NCBI GenBank assembly: GCA_963070105.1
Contig: OY718805.1
Span: forward strand, 3,220,001 to 3,284,000
Direction: 5' to 3'
DNA from: Litomosoides sigmodontis
Taxonomy: Eukaryota > Nematoda > Chromadorea > Rhabditida > Onchocercidae
DNA length: 64,000 bases
Under the pieces are notes generated by a model. That model made no database searches, was not told where the DNA came from, and saw nothing but the letters and a program-made list of their open reading frames with translations. Below, one piece after another: positions 39,401-52,144 of the stretch (positions are counted from its first letter, which is position 1; each line of letters begins with the position of its first letter). Made by a program: the position numbers and the translations under genes.

Positions 39401-42400
39401 TTGTGTACTTTCTTAGTTTACATATTTTTATTTTCATTTTAAGCACTCTCTACGCAATAATCGATGAGTGAAATTTGCTAATTTAATTTTTGCCGCTCGA
39501 CAACTTCCTCTGAGATTTATTATTAAATAATTTAAAATAGTTTTGCTTCGATTTCATTAAGTTAAAGTACAGAAAATTGAGATTACACTTAATGATCGGA
39601 TAAGTGTTAAAAGATAGCCTGGTTGTTTCATTGATTTTTAGGTCAACGAAAATTAGCAGGTGAAAATAACATTCGTGGATCAAAGAAGAAAAGCCATCGT
39701 CGAACTTATAAAAAAGAGGATTCCAGTGATTGTGGCGATGAGGAATACGGCAGTGCAGAAGAAATGGGCACAACGGGTGTTGCACAAGAAAAAGGAAAGC
39801 TTAAAGAGCTTCCCGAAAAGCTTATCAGTAATGGTAGTAAAGGGGAAGCAAAGCCGGAAGAGCAAAAACTTTCCAGTTTAGGTAAGGGGGAAAAGTTGAA
39901 ACCTAAATTACAGCCTCATAAGATAACTGAAACTGGAAACGAGATGAATGGCAGTGTTAAGGCTACAGAAAAAGGTAAATTTTTTAACTACGCAAATTTT
40001 TTTCAATTCAAAATTGATAAGATGAAAATTGACATTCGCCTAGCATACGAAAGTGAAAAATTTGTTCAAATAGAATTATATAACCTGAAGCTACCTGGTT
40101 AATAATTTTGTTTTTCTTTCATTTATAAACAATTCAATTGGTTTTTTTTCCTCCTTTTCTTGTTTTAAATTATTCCGAAAAAAAACTTGACCTATTTTGC
40201 AAACACAGGTGGTGAGAGTAAGTTGAAGAGTGAAGTAACTACTGAGGCAACAGTCTCTCCCAGTGCTTCAACTACAAAAGCAGATCGAGGTCGTGGTAGT
40301 GATGAGAGTGCGAAAGTTACAGTAAGTGAAAGATTTTTCACCTATGAAGAAAATAGGAAATGATTTATTTAAGTGGCTAGAAAGGTATTTTCAAAGGTTT
40401 GAATTTCTACATTTCCTTTTTTCCTATTACAAAAAATAAAACTACGGAATGAGTAATCTGCGCTGTTTTCTGCTGCTACACTTTTGACAGTTCAAAATTT
40501 ACCAATTTTTCAACTTTATTCAAATTTTTGAGTGAATTTTTCATGGGTTTCTTAAAATTGCTTTTGATTTTACTCGTTTCACTGATATTTAATATCGGTG
40601 AAATTTGATATCATACCAAAAGAGATGCAGACACTAAATGAATAAATATCTTTATGTAGACTATTGGTGTGTTGTGTCAATTTTATTTGTAATCAATTTT
40701 TGATTTGAAATTTATTCGTAATTTTGAAGGCATCGGCCAAAAAAAAGGATGAGAAGGCGAAGAAAGGTGCGACGAAGAAACCGAAATTACCGAAAGGTAT
40801 TAATTACAATTTCTAAGCTACGAAAGTCGTATTTATTGTACATTTTCGACCTAAATATTACTCTGAAGTTTCTGATGAAATGAAAATTCTATGCTATTAA
40901 TTAATTGCAAGTTGAAGTTTAAGTCAGATGGAACGATTTTCTCTGAATTCAATTGAATTAAAAGGTTTCCTTCTTGGTATAGCTTAAATCAGTCAGAATA
41001 GATTTCTTAATTTGATTTAAATAAGTCAAATTTAAGTTTTTTGCAAATTATTTTGCTATAAAATTCAGTTTTTTTTAAAATTTTACTAACATTCCTTTCA
41101 GCGTATCCGTTAGATTAACGACATATTTTTTGAATTTGAGACTGATTTTATGCTTTGGAATTCTATCTTATGCATATTTCAATTGAAGAAATTAACTTTG
41201 ATTTGTTTGATTGATATAACATTTGTTACTTGTAATAAAGTAACTGAATTCACTTTGGTATTTGCAATTCTGATGGCAGAACGTTGAAAATTGTGATCTT
41301 TCGAGTGGTTGATTGATTGTTGAGTGCTGTGATCCGGAAAGATGGCGAAACCGGAAGGATGGCGAAACATTTTCACGCAACAATTGCTTCAATTGCATCA
41401 ATTACTTTTTTTAATTTCAAAGCATCAAAAATTGAAAATGGTGAATTGTTGCAGAGAAACCAAAAGTAGCGGCGGCAGATCAAACAACTACTCATAAAAA
41501 AGGCAAATCTAAGCAGACAGAAAAGGTTTTTGCTAATTGGCTCTCTCAAACGGCTACATTTTTTCTTTGGCTAATTAATATTTCTTTTTTTTTGAAATAT
41601 ATGCTGAAAAAATTGACAATTTTGTATTTGAAAATAAAAAGCTAAATGATATATACTTTTAGGTGCATAATTTGAAGCAAAAAACGTCTGATAAAAGTGG
41701 AAAAAAGGAGCAAGAAGAAACAGAATCTGATAAATTAAGCGATAAATTGAAATCTACAAGTACAAAATCACCAAAATCAACAAAAAATTCCACTCGTAGA
41801 AATCAAATAGGTCACGATCAACTTGCGGTTAATCGTCAGATTGCTCCACCTATGAATTGCTTTAGCGGTAATACAAAAGTTTACACGCCAACTGGTGAGA
41901 AAGCAATGAAAGAAGTTTCGGTGGGAGATTTTGTAAGCCTTTTTTTGCCCTATTTTAAATAAGAAGCGCTTAAGTGCGATCGTTTTTCGGGTAGCTTTCA
42001 TCTTTAATTATTTGAATTTTCTCACTTATTTAAGTGCTAGTGTTGAAGTGTGCAAGTATGCAATTGTTGAAATCAACAACAAATAAATCAAAAGAAATAA
42101 AAGTTGCAAATTTTGGAGGAATTTACAGGACGAAAGACGAAATGTCTCTCATTTTCTCTTTTATGTTATACTTGAAGTTACGAAAAAAAAAGGTGTTAAA
42201 TAGTCTGAGAACGTAAAGATATTGCTATATGTTGTAGAAATCAAATAAGTGTTGTTGGAAGTGAGAATATTTTTTTGTTTTTTTTTTTTTTTTAGGTTCT
42301 TGTACCGATCAGTAAAAGTCAATTGCGATATGAACGTGTGGAAATGTTCTATCATCGTGAACCGAATACGCAAGCTAAGTTTGTGGTGCTGGAGACGGAA

Positions 42401-43097
42401 TCAGGACGGAAGTTAATCCTAACAGAGTTGCATCTTCTTCCACTGGGTGATTGCAAGCAGATGCATGAAAGTATGTCTGACACCACTGATATTGTTGATG
42501 AATGGCTTCGGAAGTCAAAATTTGCGCATAAGGCACGTACGGGTGATTGCGTATTCACCGTTACGTCAAATCATGAATTACAGGTGGATCGCATCATTAA
42601 GGTACCAATCATATTTTCATTCTACATTCTAATGTTTAAATTTCGTAATTTAATACCCTATTGAATGGTTAGTTTTTTTTTTCGTTTCTGAAAGAAAATA
42701 TTGCAATCATTGATTGTTCAAGTAATTTCGTAATTTAACAAATGATTCGTTTTTTGTTGTTTCTGAAAAAAAAAAGAGAGTGCAATTGTTGATTGATGAA
42801 ATGATTTTGAAGAAATTAAATGAGTGTTATTTTTAGGTTGGTCGACAATACCTGAAAGGTATTTATGCACCAATGACTGTAGAAGGATCAATTGTAGCAG
42901 ATGGCATCCTTGCATCATGCTTTTCACAAGTTGAAAGTCATTTCACTCAGAAATTAGTTTACGATTTCGTCGTCTTCCTCTATCGGACTTTCGGTCGACT
43001 TATACAACAACTGGATGAGCCTATTCAACATTTACCTACTTTTATTGATTCCATTTATCATTTAGGTCGTTTCGCTGTTCCTTTTGTGAAATATTAA
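36442..43097 (+). CDS. qua-1: Hedgehog-related (quahog-type) protein with Hint/Hog domain
   Basis: Exons: 36442-36618, 37001-37086, 37835-38110, 38375-38590, 38971-39278, 39642-39974, 40209-40321, 40730-40796, 41455-41525, 41663-41932, 42296-42601, 42837-43097; about 827 residues. The N-terminus is a signal peptide (LLRSVLFLLSLSLLI), followed by a cysteine-containing domain (CDDDEIIAVQNF, HCQKPSLCG, YCGG, TCCKL, ICSIQC). A Lys/Glu/Ser/Thr-rich linker of about 250 residues follows. The Hint domain starts at residue 615 (NCFSGNTKVYTPTGE), carries the block-B T-x-x-H (ILTELHLLPL, Thr682 and His685) and ends with GIYAPMT, DGILASCFSQVESH, as in Hedgehog. Hint domains cleave themselves at the leading Cys and can attach sterol. 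The N-terminal domain does not look like a Wart or Ground domain, and a long Lys-rich linker fits quahog; the symbol is by elimination. The gene lies 10 kb from the patched gene. Confidence 0.85.
36784..36826. repeat. (CA)n microsatellite in intron 1
   Basis: About 43 bp of CA/CG-interrupted CA repeats in the first intron of the hedgehog-related gene. Confidence 0.95.
37461..37670. repeat. ~97-bp tandem duplication in intron 2 of the hedgehog-related gene
   Basis: Two copies begin at about 37461 and 37558. Both carry ATTTCTGYACATCAATTC, a TTATTATTA run, ATTATGATATGCT and AAACATTTTTGTTTATTG. They differ by small indels and substitutions, so this duplication is older than the 42-bp one at 9479. 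A TCATTATCA-type tract follows to about 37755. Confidence 0.9.
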
Positions 43098-45061
43098 AAA
43101 TACACATCATCCTCTCTCATTATTATTGAATTAAACAGTGAAATTATCGATTAATTTTATTGCGCTTTTTGAAAGAATTACAAAACAGTTAAAGGAAGTT
43201 ATAAGTGTTCATTTTACATTTATTGACTTTCATATTTTTGCTAGAAATAGATTGAAGCGCATTTGTAAGCTATTTTACACTTCCCAACACACCTAATATT
43301 GAAATTGGAAAAAGCTTTAAAAAAAATTGAGCATTAATTACATCTAAGAGAAATACGAATTTCGATCAAACTATCACTATCAATTCATTTTTAATTCCAA
43401 ATAGCCATATTAAAAAACCGAATATTTAAATTAATGAAATCACCGCCGCTCATCATTTCTCATTTCGTTGATGCATTTCTTTCCTCCAAATTTTTTGCGA
43501 TTTCTTTTGCATGTAAATTAGTGTAAAGAGTGGATAAGTTAATCCTATCATTATCACTAATTGATTAACACTGCATTAGCCTCATTAGCATATTTGAATG
43601 AAAATTTAATTCTGTCGATTATCAATTGTATTATGTTCGAATGAATACGTCGGTACCGATTAACTCTATCATTCTTATCTTTAAATAGCGAAATTTTTTT
43701 GTCAAAGCTGATTATTTCAACAATTTTCTTTAATATTAATCACAGTGAATATTAATATTTTAATGTGAATTTTGCACATTACTTTTTTAATATTTATTTT
43801 GCTGTAATAATTCAAGTTAAATCTTTTCAAATTAAATTTATCAATTTTATAAGAATTTAATGAGTGTTTGAAAATTAGGAGATGTTTCCTAAAACAATAG
43901 AATGATTTTTTTCTTGCTGAGCCAAGAAAAAAACTGAAACTAATTTTTGCTAGAAAATTGAATTTGAGGATATCATCATCATATTAGCTTTGTAGTACAA
44001 CTGTAGCGTACTGTAAGTAGACGTATAAAAATGCGTGATAAATGCGTAAATGGCGTAATTTTTTTTAAGATCTTCACTCATCATTACTTTGTATTCTGCT
44101 GAAGAAAAATGTGTAATTGTTCTAATATTTGCAAAAAGTGCAATCGTAATTATAATTAATATTTTATGCTTTTGCAAGCAAATAAAACACTGTGAGATGA
44201 TGTGTTTACAAGCACTTTTTAAAATTATTTCTGATTTGAAATCAATTATTTCTGATTTAATTCATTACTAAAATATACCTTTCAATTATCATTGATTAAA
44301 ATAAAATTACTTAAAAATATAACAAGCAATGCTTGTCCAACTTATTATAAAGACTTTTTTCCTTCACTTCCATTCCTCCCTCTCTAACTCTCTTTCCCTT
44401 CTCTATCTCTAATAACAGCTACTTCCTTTAAATAATTTCTTTCATTCCATGTGATACAAAAAAGGAAAATTTTATCTAATTTTTTTTTTGAGAATATAAT
44501 ATTCACAGCATATTTTAGTGAAATCACAAAAAACAACAGTGCGCGATTTAAATTTTTCGAAGTGAATTTTTTCCTTTTTTTTTTTGCTAAACACAACAAA
44601 TAGCTAAATTTTAAGTGAAAATTAGCACATCTAAAGCATTTGTTGCATAGGATGATGTTAGCTAACACCAATCAGCACTTACCCCATCAATGAAGTTAAT
44701 TTTCACTTCCAATCATTAAGGAAAGAGGAAATTGAAGTATCTCTTTGCCTTCCATCTCTCCTCGTCCTCTAACGATGCTGCGCTGCATTAAGTGAATTGA
44801 TAAGTGGTAGTGCATCGTGTTAAAATTGGGACAATATCAATTTCAAACTTAACATATCCATCCATCCACTAAATGCATCATCTATCATTTGATGTGTTCT
44901 TCACTAACCGATGATTCGATTCGATTTGGTTTGATTCGAGTCGATTCATCGGCACACTCATCAACAATCTGTCAATTCGATTCATTCATTTCATATATCC
45001 CATCATATCGCACTCACATAAATTTTGCTCGTTAAATTTCACACAGCAAATACTCGTCAGC
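43098..45061. other. Intergenic region between hedgehog-related gene and collagen
   Basis: About 2 kb of AT-rich sequence. No gene is supported; the ORFs seen are short and of AT-rich composition. The last 200 bp before the collagen ATG contain repeated GATTCGATT/GAGTCGATTC-like pentamers (about 44915-44955), perhaps promoter elements. Confidence 0.6.
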
Positions 45062-47594
45062 ATGGAGCCGTCACGTCTGATGACCATTCTGTCCACCTTG
45101 TTTTCAACCATTTCATTACTTCTAATTATCATCATCCTGCCATCATTTTTTCATTACATTCAGCACTCCAATACTGCCTTACTTTCAGAGCTTTACAAAT
45201 GCTACGTAAGTAATGACCTATTTTACCTAATTTAATTGAAACAATTTATTAGAGGTGTGAATAAGTTTTAATTTGATCTGAAACGTTTAGTGCAAAAAAA
45301 GCAAAAATTTCACATTAAATGATTGAGTTATTCAAAAATTTCACAATTATTAACATGTATGTATATGTATTTATAATTATACTTAGAAATGGCATTTATT
45401 TGCATAATTGAAGGGCAAAGGAATATTAATAAAAGTATGTGTGTGAAAATTTTTTGAAAAATTGCTAAATTGAAAAATTGCCAAGTTTATTTTTTATTAT
45501 TTTTTTAGGTTAATAGCAATGACGTTTGGAGGAATGTGTTGCAAATTCAATTCAGTACGCAATCACGAAAACGACGCTACGATAATACACAGTCACATCC
45601 TACGTGTTCATTTTTTTTTATTTATAATTTTTTTTTGAATGAAAACTTAGAAAATCAATTCGAAATGGTAGTTTTCCCTTAAGTATTATTGGGATGACTT
45701 CCTTTAATGTTATTAAAATCAAATTTTATTTTATTTCTTTTAATGTTATCAAAATTGAATTTTATTTTAATATTATACTACATTTGAAGCGATTAGAAAT
45801 TATTCCCAAACCATGAAGGTTGCACCTGTTTTGATAGCTCAATAACTATAAAATTCTAAATTGTTACATTGTGCTAATCAGACGAGAGATAATTCCAGGT
45901 TGCAGCTGTCAACAGGGAAAACCCGGACCTCCAGGCGTTCCAGGAAATCCTGGACAAGATGGTAAGATTTTGAAATAAATTTGTAATTGGTCATGTAAGA
46001 TTAACAGCTTATAGTATTTCATAAAGTAACAAATGTGAAAATTTCTTTGTTTCAATAATTTTTGTTCATTAGGAATTGATGGACCGCCAGGAATACCGGG
46101 AAGAGATGGTATACCTGGACAAAGTCTTGCTCCACCAAGAGGCGGCGAAAATGATTGTCAAAAGGTATTGTCATATATTTGTTGAAATTTTTTTTTCGAC
46201 TATTTGAAATACAGTGAAATGATTTCAATAGCAATCATCTCAAAGATTTTACAACTTCAAATCTGATGCTAAAATATATTATTGATTAATTTGATTTTGT
46301 TCAATACATGATGATTTATCTAGTGTCCAACAGCCCCACCAGGACCTCCAGGAATATCCGGTCAACGAGGACCGAGAGGACTACGTGGGTATGCCTGAGT
46401 TCAAACGATTTGTTTTTTGTTTTTCACTTAGAATCATTCGATAAAATTAATTATTGTTTTAAGAGAGATGTTGAAGTTTTCATATCACACATTGGTAGAG
46501 TAATAACAAGTAAAGGTATTTAGTGAAGTCAAAATAACAGGGAGTTGAAATTCTTATAACTCAGTTTATTGAGTAAGATCTTTTTTTTAATTTTAGAAAT
46601 CCGGGTATGCCTGGAAATGACGGTCCTCCGGGAAGAAAAGGACCACCTGGATCACCGGGTATTCAAGGTCCTCCCGGGAAATTTGGACCAAAGGGACCGC
46701 CAGGTGATCCTGGACGCATTCTTAATGGAGCAGCTCCTGGGCCTAGAGGCCCTCCAGGTAATTTTCAGCTGGCTGCATATTTAATATATTACTCTGTTCG
46801 CAAATCTCAAGAAAGCATTCTGCCATTTCCATGCTTAAATATAAACGTGTTTTCAGGACCTATGGGACCACGAGGCCGTGTCGGAAGTCCTGGACGGTGA
46901 TCATTTTCATTTTCTTTTTCTTTTTACTTTTTCAATAAAAAAAAAAATATTAAAAGTTGGAAAAAATTTTATCCATGCAACAAATTTTGCAGCAGTGGCA
47001 ATATTGGAGCACCAGGTACTCCAGGAATACGTGGAGCGCAAGGTGAAAGAGGAGGTAACGGTACAACAGGACCACGTGGACCACCAGGACCACCAGGACC
47101 ACAAGGAAACAAAGGTTCATCGCAATTTTCATATCGGTCGCTTATAAATTTTCATCGCATAATACCATTTCAACTAAAGAAAAGTTAAATTTAAACATTT
47201 AACAGGTACATGTGACCATTGTGCAGCAGGACAGGCACCATCATTTGAAAATCCTGTTGAATATAGCACTGTAAGCAGCTCGAAATCACCTGAGCTGCCC
47301 ACTACGGGATATGCAGATGTGAACGTGGAACGTCACTACAGTAATGAACCAAGACAAGGTACCAGTGGTCGTCCACTTGGCTATCAAATCAGTGCTAATA
47401 ATGAACAAGCATACAATGAACGAGAAAGTGGTCTTTACAATGAACGAAGTAGCAGTGGTGGAAAATTAGAACTTTATGATCCATATGATACAAAAAGAAT
47501 TGAAAATTACGATATAACAAAGGTATATGATTTGAAGAATGATGGATCGCATCCAGTGTCATCACCAATCAGGAAGAATGGATACTATCCTTAG
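45062..47594 (+). CDS. Cuticle collagen with N-terminal transmembrane anchor
   Basis: Nine exons: 45062-45205, 45509-45605, 45899-45961, 46073-46164, 46324-46388, 46597-46757, 46857-46896, 46993-47114, 47206-47594; about 390 residues. The N-terminus has the hydrophobic segment of nematode cuticle collagens ([17 protein letters not shown]), then a basic furin-type site RKRR (residues 68-71), then CCSC before the first Gly-X-Y block. The triple-helical part is split by cysteine-containing breaks (NDCQKCPTAPPG) and ends at GTCDHC. A tail of about 120 residues is rich in Tyr, Asn, Glu and Ser (for example [21 protein letters not shown]) and ends NGYYP. Collagens of this type are secreted by the epidermis, cleaved at the basic site and cross-linked into cuticle through Cys and Tyr. 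The orthologue is not assigned. Confidence 0.93.
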
Positions 47595-48102
47595 AATCCT
47601 TCTTCTCTCTCATACCTATGTATAGTTTATTTTGTTGTTGTTCATTTCTATTGTTTAATGAAATTTGTTTCGAAATGTTGCAGTAGGGTTTTTTTTTTTT
47701 GTAATTCAATATTAAGCATTTACGTTGTCAAACTTTTTTCTTTTAATTTAGCATACAACACTTGTACAACAAAAAAAAAATGGGAGAGGGAATTAGTTAG
47801 AATATTTGCTCATTTTTATTGGAAATGAATTTTCAAACATTTCCACGACCTGAAAATGAAAAGCGTCAGGATCTAGCAATTTCATTCGTGAAAGACGAGT
47901 TGGTCCGTGACAGATGATGAGTTCGATGATGTGAGAGGAGTGGATGGGGGGTTTTTGATAAGTTTTTTTTTTTTGGATCAATTGAATGATATAGGAATAA
48001 GTATGGCAGGGTGTTAATTTGCCAACATAATTGATTGAGTTGTGGTTGATTGATGAAATCTTGTCGCTTTTTTCAAATTGCGATTTCGATGATTTTCTTT
48101 TT

Positions 48103-48212
48103 TAGAAAAATGCTAGTAAACTTGAAAATTTCCTTCTTATCAGCACATTCACACCATCCGACAATGCTTTATAATTTTCAAGGCACAGTTTCATAGTTTG
48201 AACATTGGACAT
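48103..48212 (-). CDS. Small ORF or exon, unassigned
   Basis: A minus-strand ATG at 48212 opens 36 codons beginning MSNVQTMKLCLENYKAL and continuing SDGVNVLIRRKFSS before a stop at about 48103. Composition is ordinary rather than AT-biased. A donor-like A|GTTTAC lies near codon 30. It could be a tiny gene, or an exon of a minus-strand gene with the segment at 48560-48700. No family is recognised. Confidence 0.25.
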
Positions 48213-48529
48213 GCTACTTCCATGTTAAAGATGACGGAATTTATAAAGTTTTACCATGTGGAAGATGGTTTGTTGTATTGCAATCAAATTGCATTATGAA
48301 CTTCTTTTTGCTTTTTCCTTTATTGTTTCCTTTTCTTGAGAGCAAAAAAAGTTGGTAATTGATTTCATGAGCGGATTACTTATTATCGGCAAATTTGGAA
48401 TGGTATTTGTTTTGCATCATTTTTGCGTTCAAAAGCAAAGCTTACGTTGATGAGTGAAACGTTGAATAAAACAGTTGAAGGTGTGTGATTTTAAGCGATA
48501 ATGGCCGTATGAGTGTGTCTTGCGCAGTA

Positions 48530-48712
48530 AACGTGAAACTTAATTGATGCAAATAGGATCAACAGCGGCACAGGATGAGTATTTTCCTGACCACGCTTGA
48601 AAGACGTCTTTCGCAATTTGCTTTCATAAGCACCAACTTCAGTGGTATCTTCTAGTTCATTTATTAACATTTGAAAATTCAACGTGGAGGTGCTCCTCAA
48701 TCTCTTGTTCAG
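48530..48712 (-). other. Unassigned coding-like segment
   Basis: Minus strand, an open frame of about 50 codons including STLNFQMLINELEDTTEVGA, then YESKLRKTSFKRGQENTHP. It is richer in GC and charged residues than flanking sequence. No clear ATG or acceptor opens it, and no family is recognised. Dibasic-like KR sites occur but do not by themselves indicate a neuropeptide precursor. Confidence 0.25.
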
Positions 48713-48979
48713 CGGTATACAACGTTAGTAATAGTAATGTAGAATTATAAGCAATCTCTTAAATTGACATGTTAAGCAAATAAGTTTAGAGGGCAAAGTC
48801 ATCCTTGAAAAAAGAAGTAGGTAGTGCGTCAGTCATATGTATCATATTGTGGTCTGCCGTGGGTGGAACTTTAGCTACTCTATTTTTTTCAATTTCCTTT
48901 ATAATCGCAACCCTTTTTAGCAAAAGTTAAAAATTTCTACTTCATTTCAGGAAAGAATCAAATAACAAAGCTGGCCGGG

Positions 48980-50440
48980 ATGTATGACCAGCTACCACGA
49001 CCTTATAAAAATTGCGAAACCCATGAGCGAAAAATCTTTTCCGTAAATGCGATCTTGCAAAAATCACCTTGGCAACTGCCAAGCAAGCAACGAGAGATGG
49101 TCTGTCATTGTTTTATAATCCAAGAGCTATTTTTCTACAAATCCATGAATTTTTACCCGACATCTTTGATTCCCACTATGTCAAGTTAATAAAGATTATC
49201 GGAAGATGTAATCTGAAAGCATTTTTTGTTCGTTCTGCTTTTCAGGTGTTCACTTTTCCAAGTACAAATCGACAACCCATTGTTGTACCTGGTATATTCG
49301 TAAATGAGTTTTTGAAGAAATTCGACCCTCTGTATTCATTGCAGGTGCGTATGTTGCCGTTTTTTATTTTTCTTTTTATGAGTATTTTCTTTACACTACT
49401 TTCATTTAAAACAAGCATTGTTGTCCTGCATTAGATTGTAAAATAGACACTAATTTAAGCGTTGATGATTATTTTTTGGTTCTTATTTCAGATACCTCTA
49501 TGGTTACCTCAGCAGTCGCAAGCGGTAGAGATATTAGCCGGAGAACGTATGTTGAAAATCCGTCGGCATAAGATGAGGAAGCATAAACGCCGAAAGCGTT
49601 TTGATAGAGATTATTTTAAATATCAAAAGTATCATCGACAAAAGAAGGCCAAAGTAATGGAATGATTTTGAGCTTATCTTGCAAAGAAGATATGATAATT
49701 TCTTTGCTTTGAGGACTGAATCTGAAATAACGGACTGGCTTTTTGAGACTGTACTACGCAAGCTGCTAGTCATCAAAATATTTACAGCCAGTCAGAAAAC
49801 GAGGTAGAGAGGCCGGTTATAAGTAGTAAAAGTCGCTTACTCCAGTCATCAAATAATGTGTTATTTTTTGAATAAATTTGATTTTTTGATATCCATTTGT
49901 ATTCTCATAAATTGCAGGCGGAAACTTTTTTCCGAAATCGTATGCAAAAAATGCTGGAGGATTACAAAACATTTGATGCTGAGAAGTATATCAAGGATGT
50001 TATAGCTTGGTATGCAGTATTCTACTTGAAATTATTACTGCTTGCTTTCAAATTATAGGAATGAGATATAATTGAGTTGCAGCGCAAAACAGGATGTGAC
50101 AAAAGACGTGTCACTGAGTGGCAGGCGAAAATATCCACATTGGTCTACATTAATTACTTTGGAAGAGCTGTATGGGCTACCTCAAACCGATTATATTGTT
50201 AAAGAAGCAGGATTGGCGGGAGAAGAAGATCGTGACAAAATTAAGCAACTGAAGAAGGAATACGATTTAAAATATCGTGGATTTTTGAACAGTACTAGTT
50301 GTTTTCGTGGGAAACAACAAGAAAAGCAAGATTCGTTTGATGTCGCATCGGAGATACAAGAAAAGAAAGCTGATGGCAGTAAAAACTCGGAAAAAACTCT
50401 TACAGTTGGTGAGACTGAAAATGGTGATATTAAGAGTTGA
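48980..50440 (+). CDS. Mitochondrial small ribosomal subunit protein mS38 (AURKAIP1/COX24 family)
   Basis: Exons: 48980-49099, 49246-49344, 49492-49653, 49918-50009, 50083-50440; about 276 residues. The recognisable part is the strongly basic conserved core from residue 94: MLKIRRHKMRKHKRRKR, followed by RQKKAKAETFFRNRMQKML. This matches the COX24/AURKAIP1 C-terminal domain, which in other species contacts small-subunit rRNA in mitochondrial ribosomes. Beyond it is an extension of about 120 residues (HWSTLITLEELYGLPQ, then a Lys/Glu-rich tail) that the human protein, which ends soon after the core, lacks. A TTCATTTCAG acceptor 29 bp before the ATG fits trans-splicing of a leader or a 5' UTR intron. 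An AATAAA lies at 50691. The family is confident; the extension is unexplained. Confidence 0.85.
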
Positions 50441-52144
50441 TGATTGCAGAAGTGTGATAGGAAACTTATTTTGTTCTAATAATTAATTTTTTGTCATAAA
50501 AGATTACTTTTTCGTGATGCAGGCGGGTATTTAGTTCAAATGATCAGTAGTGAAGAGTTGTGATTGCTGAACTCGCGTTTTTTTGATTTTAATTTTAAAA
50601 TATCATTTTTTCAAAGTATGGAGCTTTAATCCAGTGTTTGTCACTGCATGATTGTTAGTTGTTGTTGTCATTCACTCGCGTATTTTGGATAATAAAATAT
50701 TCGACTTTAGTTAGTTTTTTCATGAGAAAAAATTAAAGTGCTTGCTTGCTTTTTTAACACAAAACTGAACTCAATTCATCCATTACAGAAGATGGGAAGG
50801 ATTCCATTTCAGTCGTCAATTTTGCTAGTGTTTACAGATCTGAAAGACGCATCTTCCCATTGAGTGGTAGTTCGGTAGTTCCCAATATTTCCTGTTTAGG
50901 TGCCAACCAAACCTTATAATTATGGATGCCTGTTGGGAAGAATGTTCATCATGATAAAAATATATTGATTCACTTTCGGAAATCACCGTGTTGAAATTCA
51001 ATACATCATGAGCTAAAACAGTGAGCTTACTCGAGAGATTAAAGGATGTTATTGGATTACAGCTTCGCAAAGTTATTGGTTGACAAGTAACATATGAGAA
51101 ATGTGCTACACTTGATCATTTGATCAGCTGATCGAGAACCTTGTGAATGGAATTTACGAATATTGGAAAGAGCTGGTTTAGCTTGATATGATAAACTACG
51201 AACTTGGTAGTGCCGAGGGTAAAAGTTGAGATTCAGCTAATTTCAAACGAATTGAAACACCTTTTTTAATTATCAGACGGCATGCAAATAAATTTTCATT
51301 TGAAATTTCCGAGAAACATTTCTTTCAAAATTTTTGCTCAAGCTCTGAATTTTTCAATTCACGAAATAAATTACATAAAATTCCGCAACTTTTATTTTAT
51401 TAGTCATCAAACTTTCAGTTTGAAAATTATATAAATTTTATTGTTTTATTCAGAAAAGATTTTTTCCTACTTTGAAAAGATAGTGCTTCATCTTTGTAAC
51501 TCTTGACCAATAAGTCTAGTCTAATTTATCCAAGTAGATATTATTTTAGGAAGAAGCGGGATGCGCTTGGCGCGTCTTATATTGACCATTGCATCTTCGT
51601 GGTACTCAATTTATCATTCCTTCTGATTGCTCATCTCTTAGTGGTTAGGATAAGTTAATTTGGAGAGTTAATTGTCGAGCTAATTGCTTTTACTAAGGTA
51701 CATGCATGCGGCATGTTTTCGAATGATTAATTTAAAAAAAAAAAGTGCTTGTTTGTTTGTTTTCGGAAAAACAACGCTTCTTTGTGTTAGTTAACAATTG
51801 CTGTCTCTTATTTGCATGCAAATTACTCTCCTTGCATAAATTCATTCTTATTTCCTAAACAATGATGCATCATAATTCAACAATAAAGTAATGGAAGAAA
51901 ATTTTAATTTAACAAAATAATTAAATTTTTTATTTATTTTCATAATTGAACAACGAGCTGATCTCACAATACAGTATGTTATAACAATGGATCATTCGAT
52001 GCAATCCTGCAATTTAAATCACAAAATTCGATAAATTATTTCAGTATGTGCAACTTTTCAGGCTGTCGTAGAGTGATTGCGCCTAACAATTAATTTGCTG
52101 CTAATACAATCGAAAAAAAAAAGGAGAGAGGAAGGAGAAGCAAG
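50441..52144. other. Intergenic region before the CCCH gene
   Basis: It holds the mS38 3' UTR with AATAAA at 50691, then AT-rich sequence. One minus-strand ORF at 50825-51070 has mixed composition but no recognisable homology or good splice signals. A GGAGAGAGGAAGGAG purine tract sits just before the CCCH start. Confidence 0.6.

Larger units (their letters stand above)
47595..48950. other. Region between collagen and mS38 genes
   Basis: No confirmed gene. Coding-like minus-strand segments at about 48560-48700 and 48103-48212 are listed separately. The rest is AT-rich. Confidence 0.5.

Noticed and set aside
44915..44960. GATTCGATT words considered as a tRNA T-loop
   Set aside because: No acceptor stem or anticodon arm can be formed around them.
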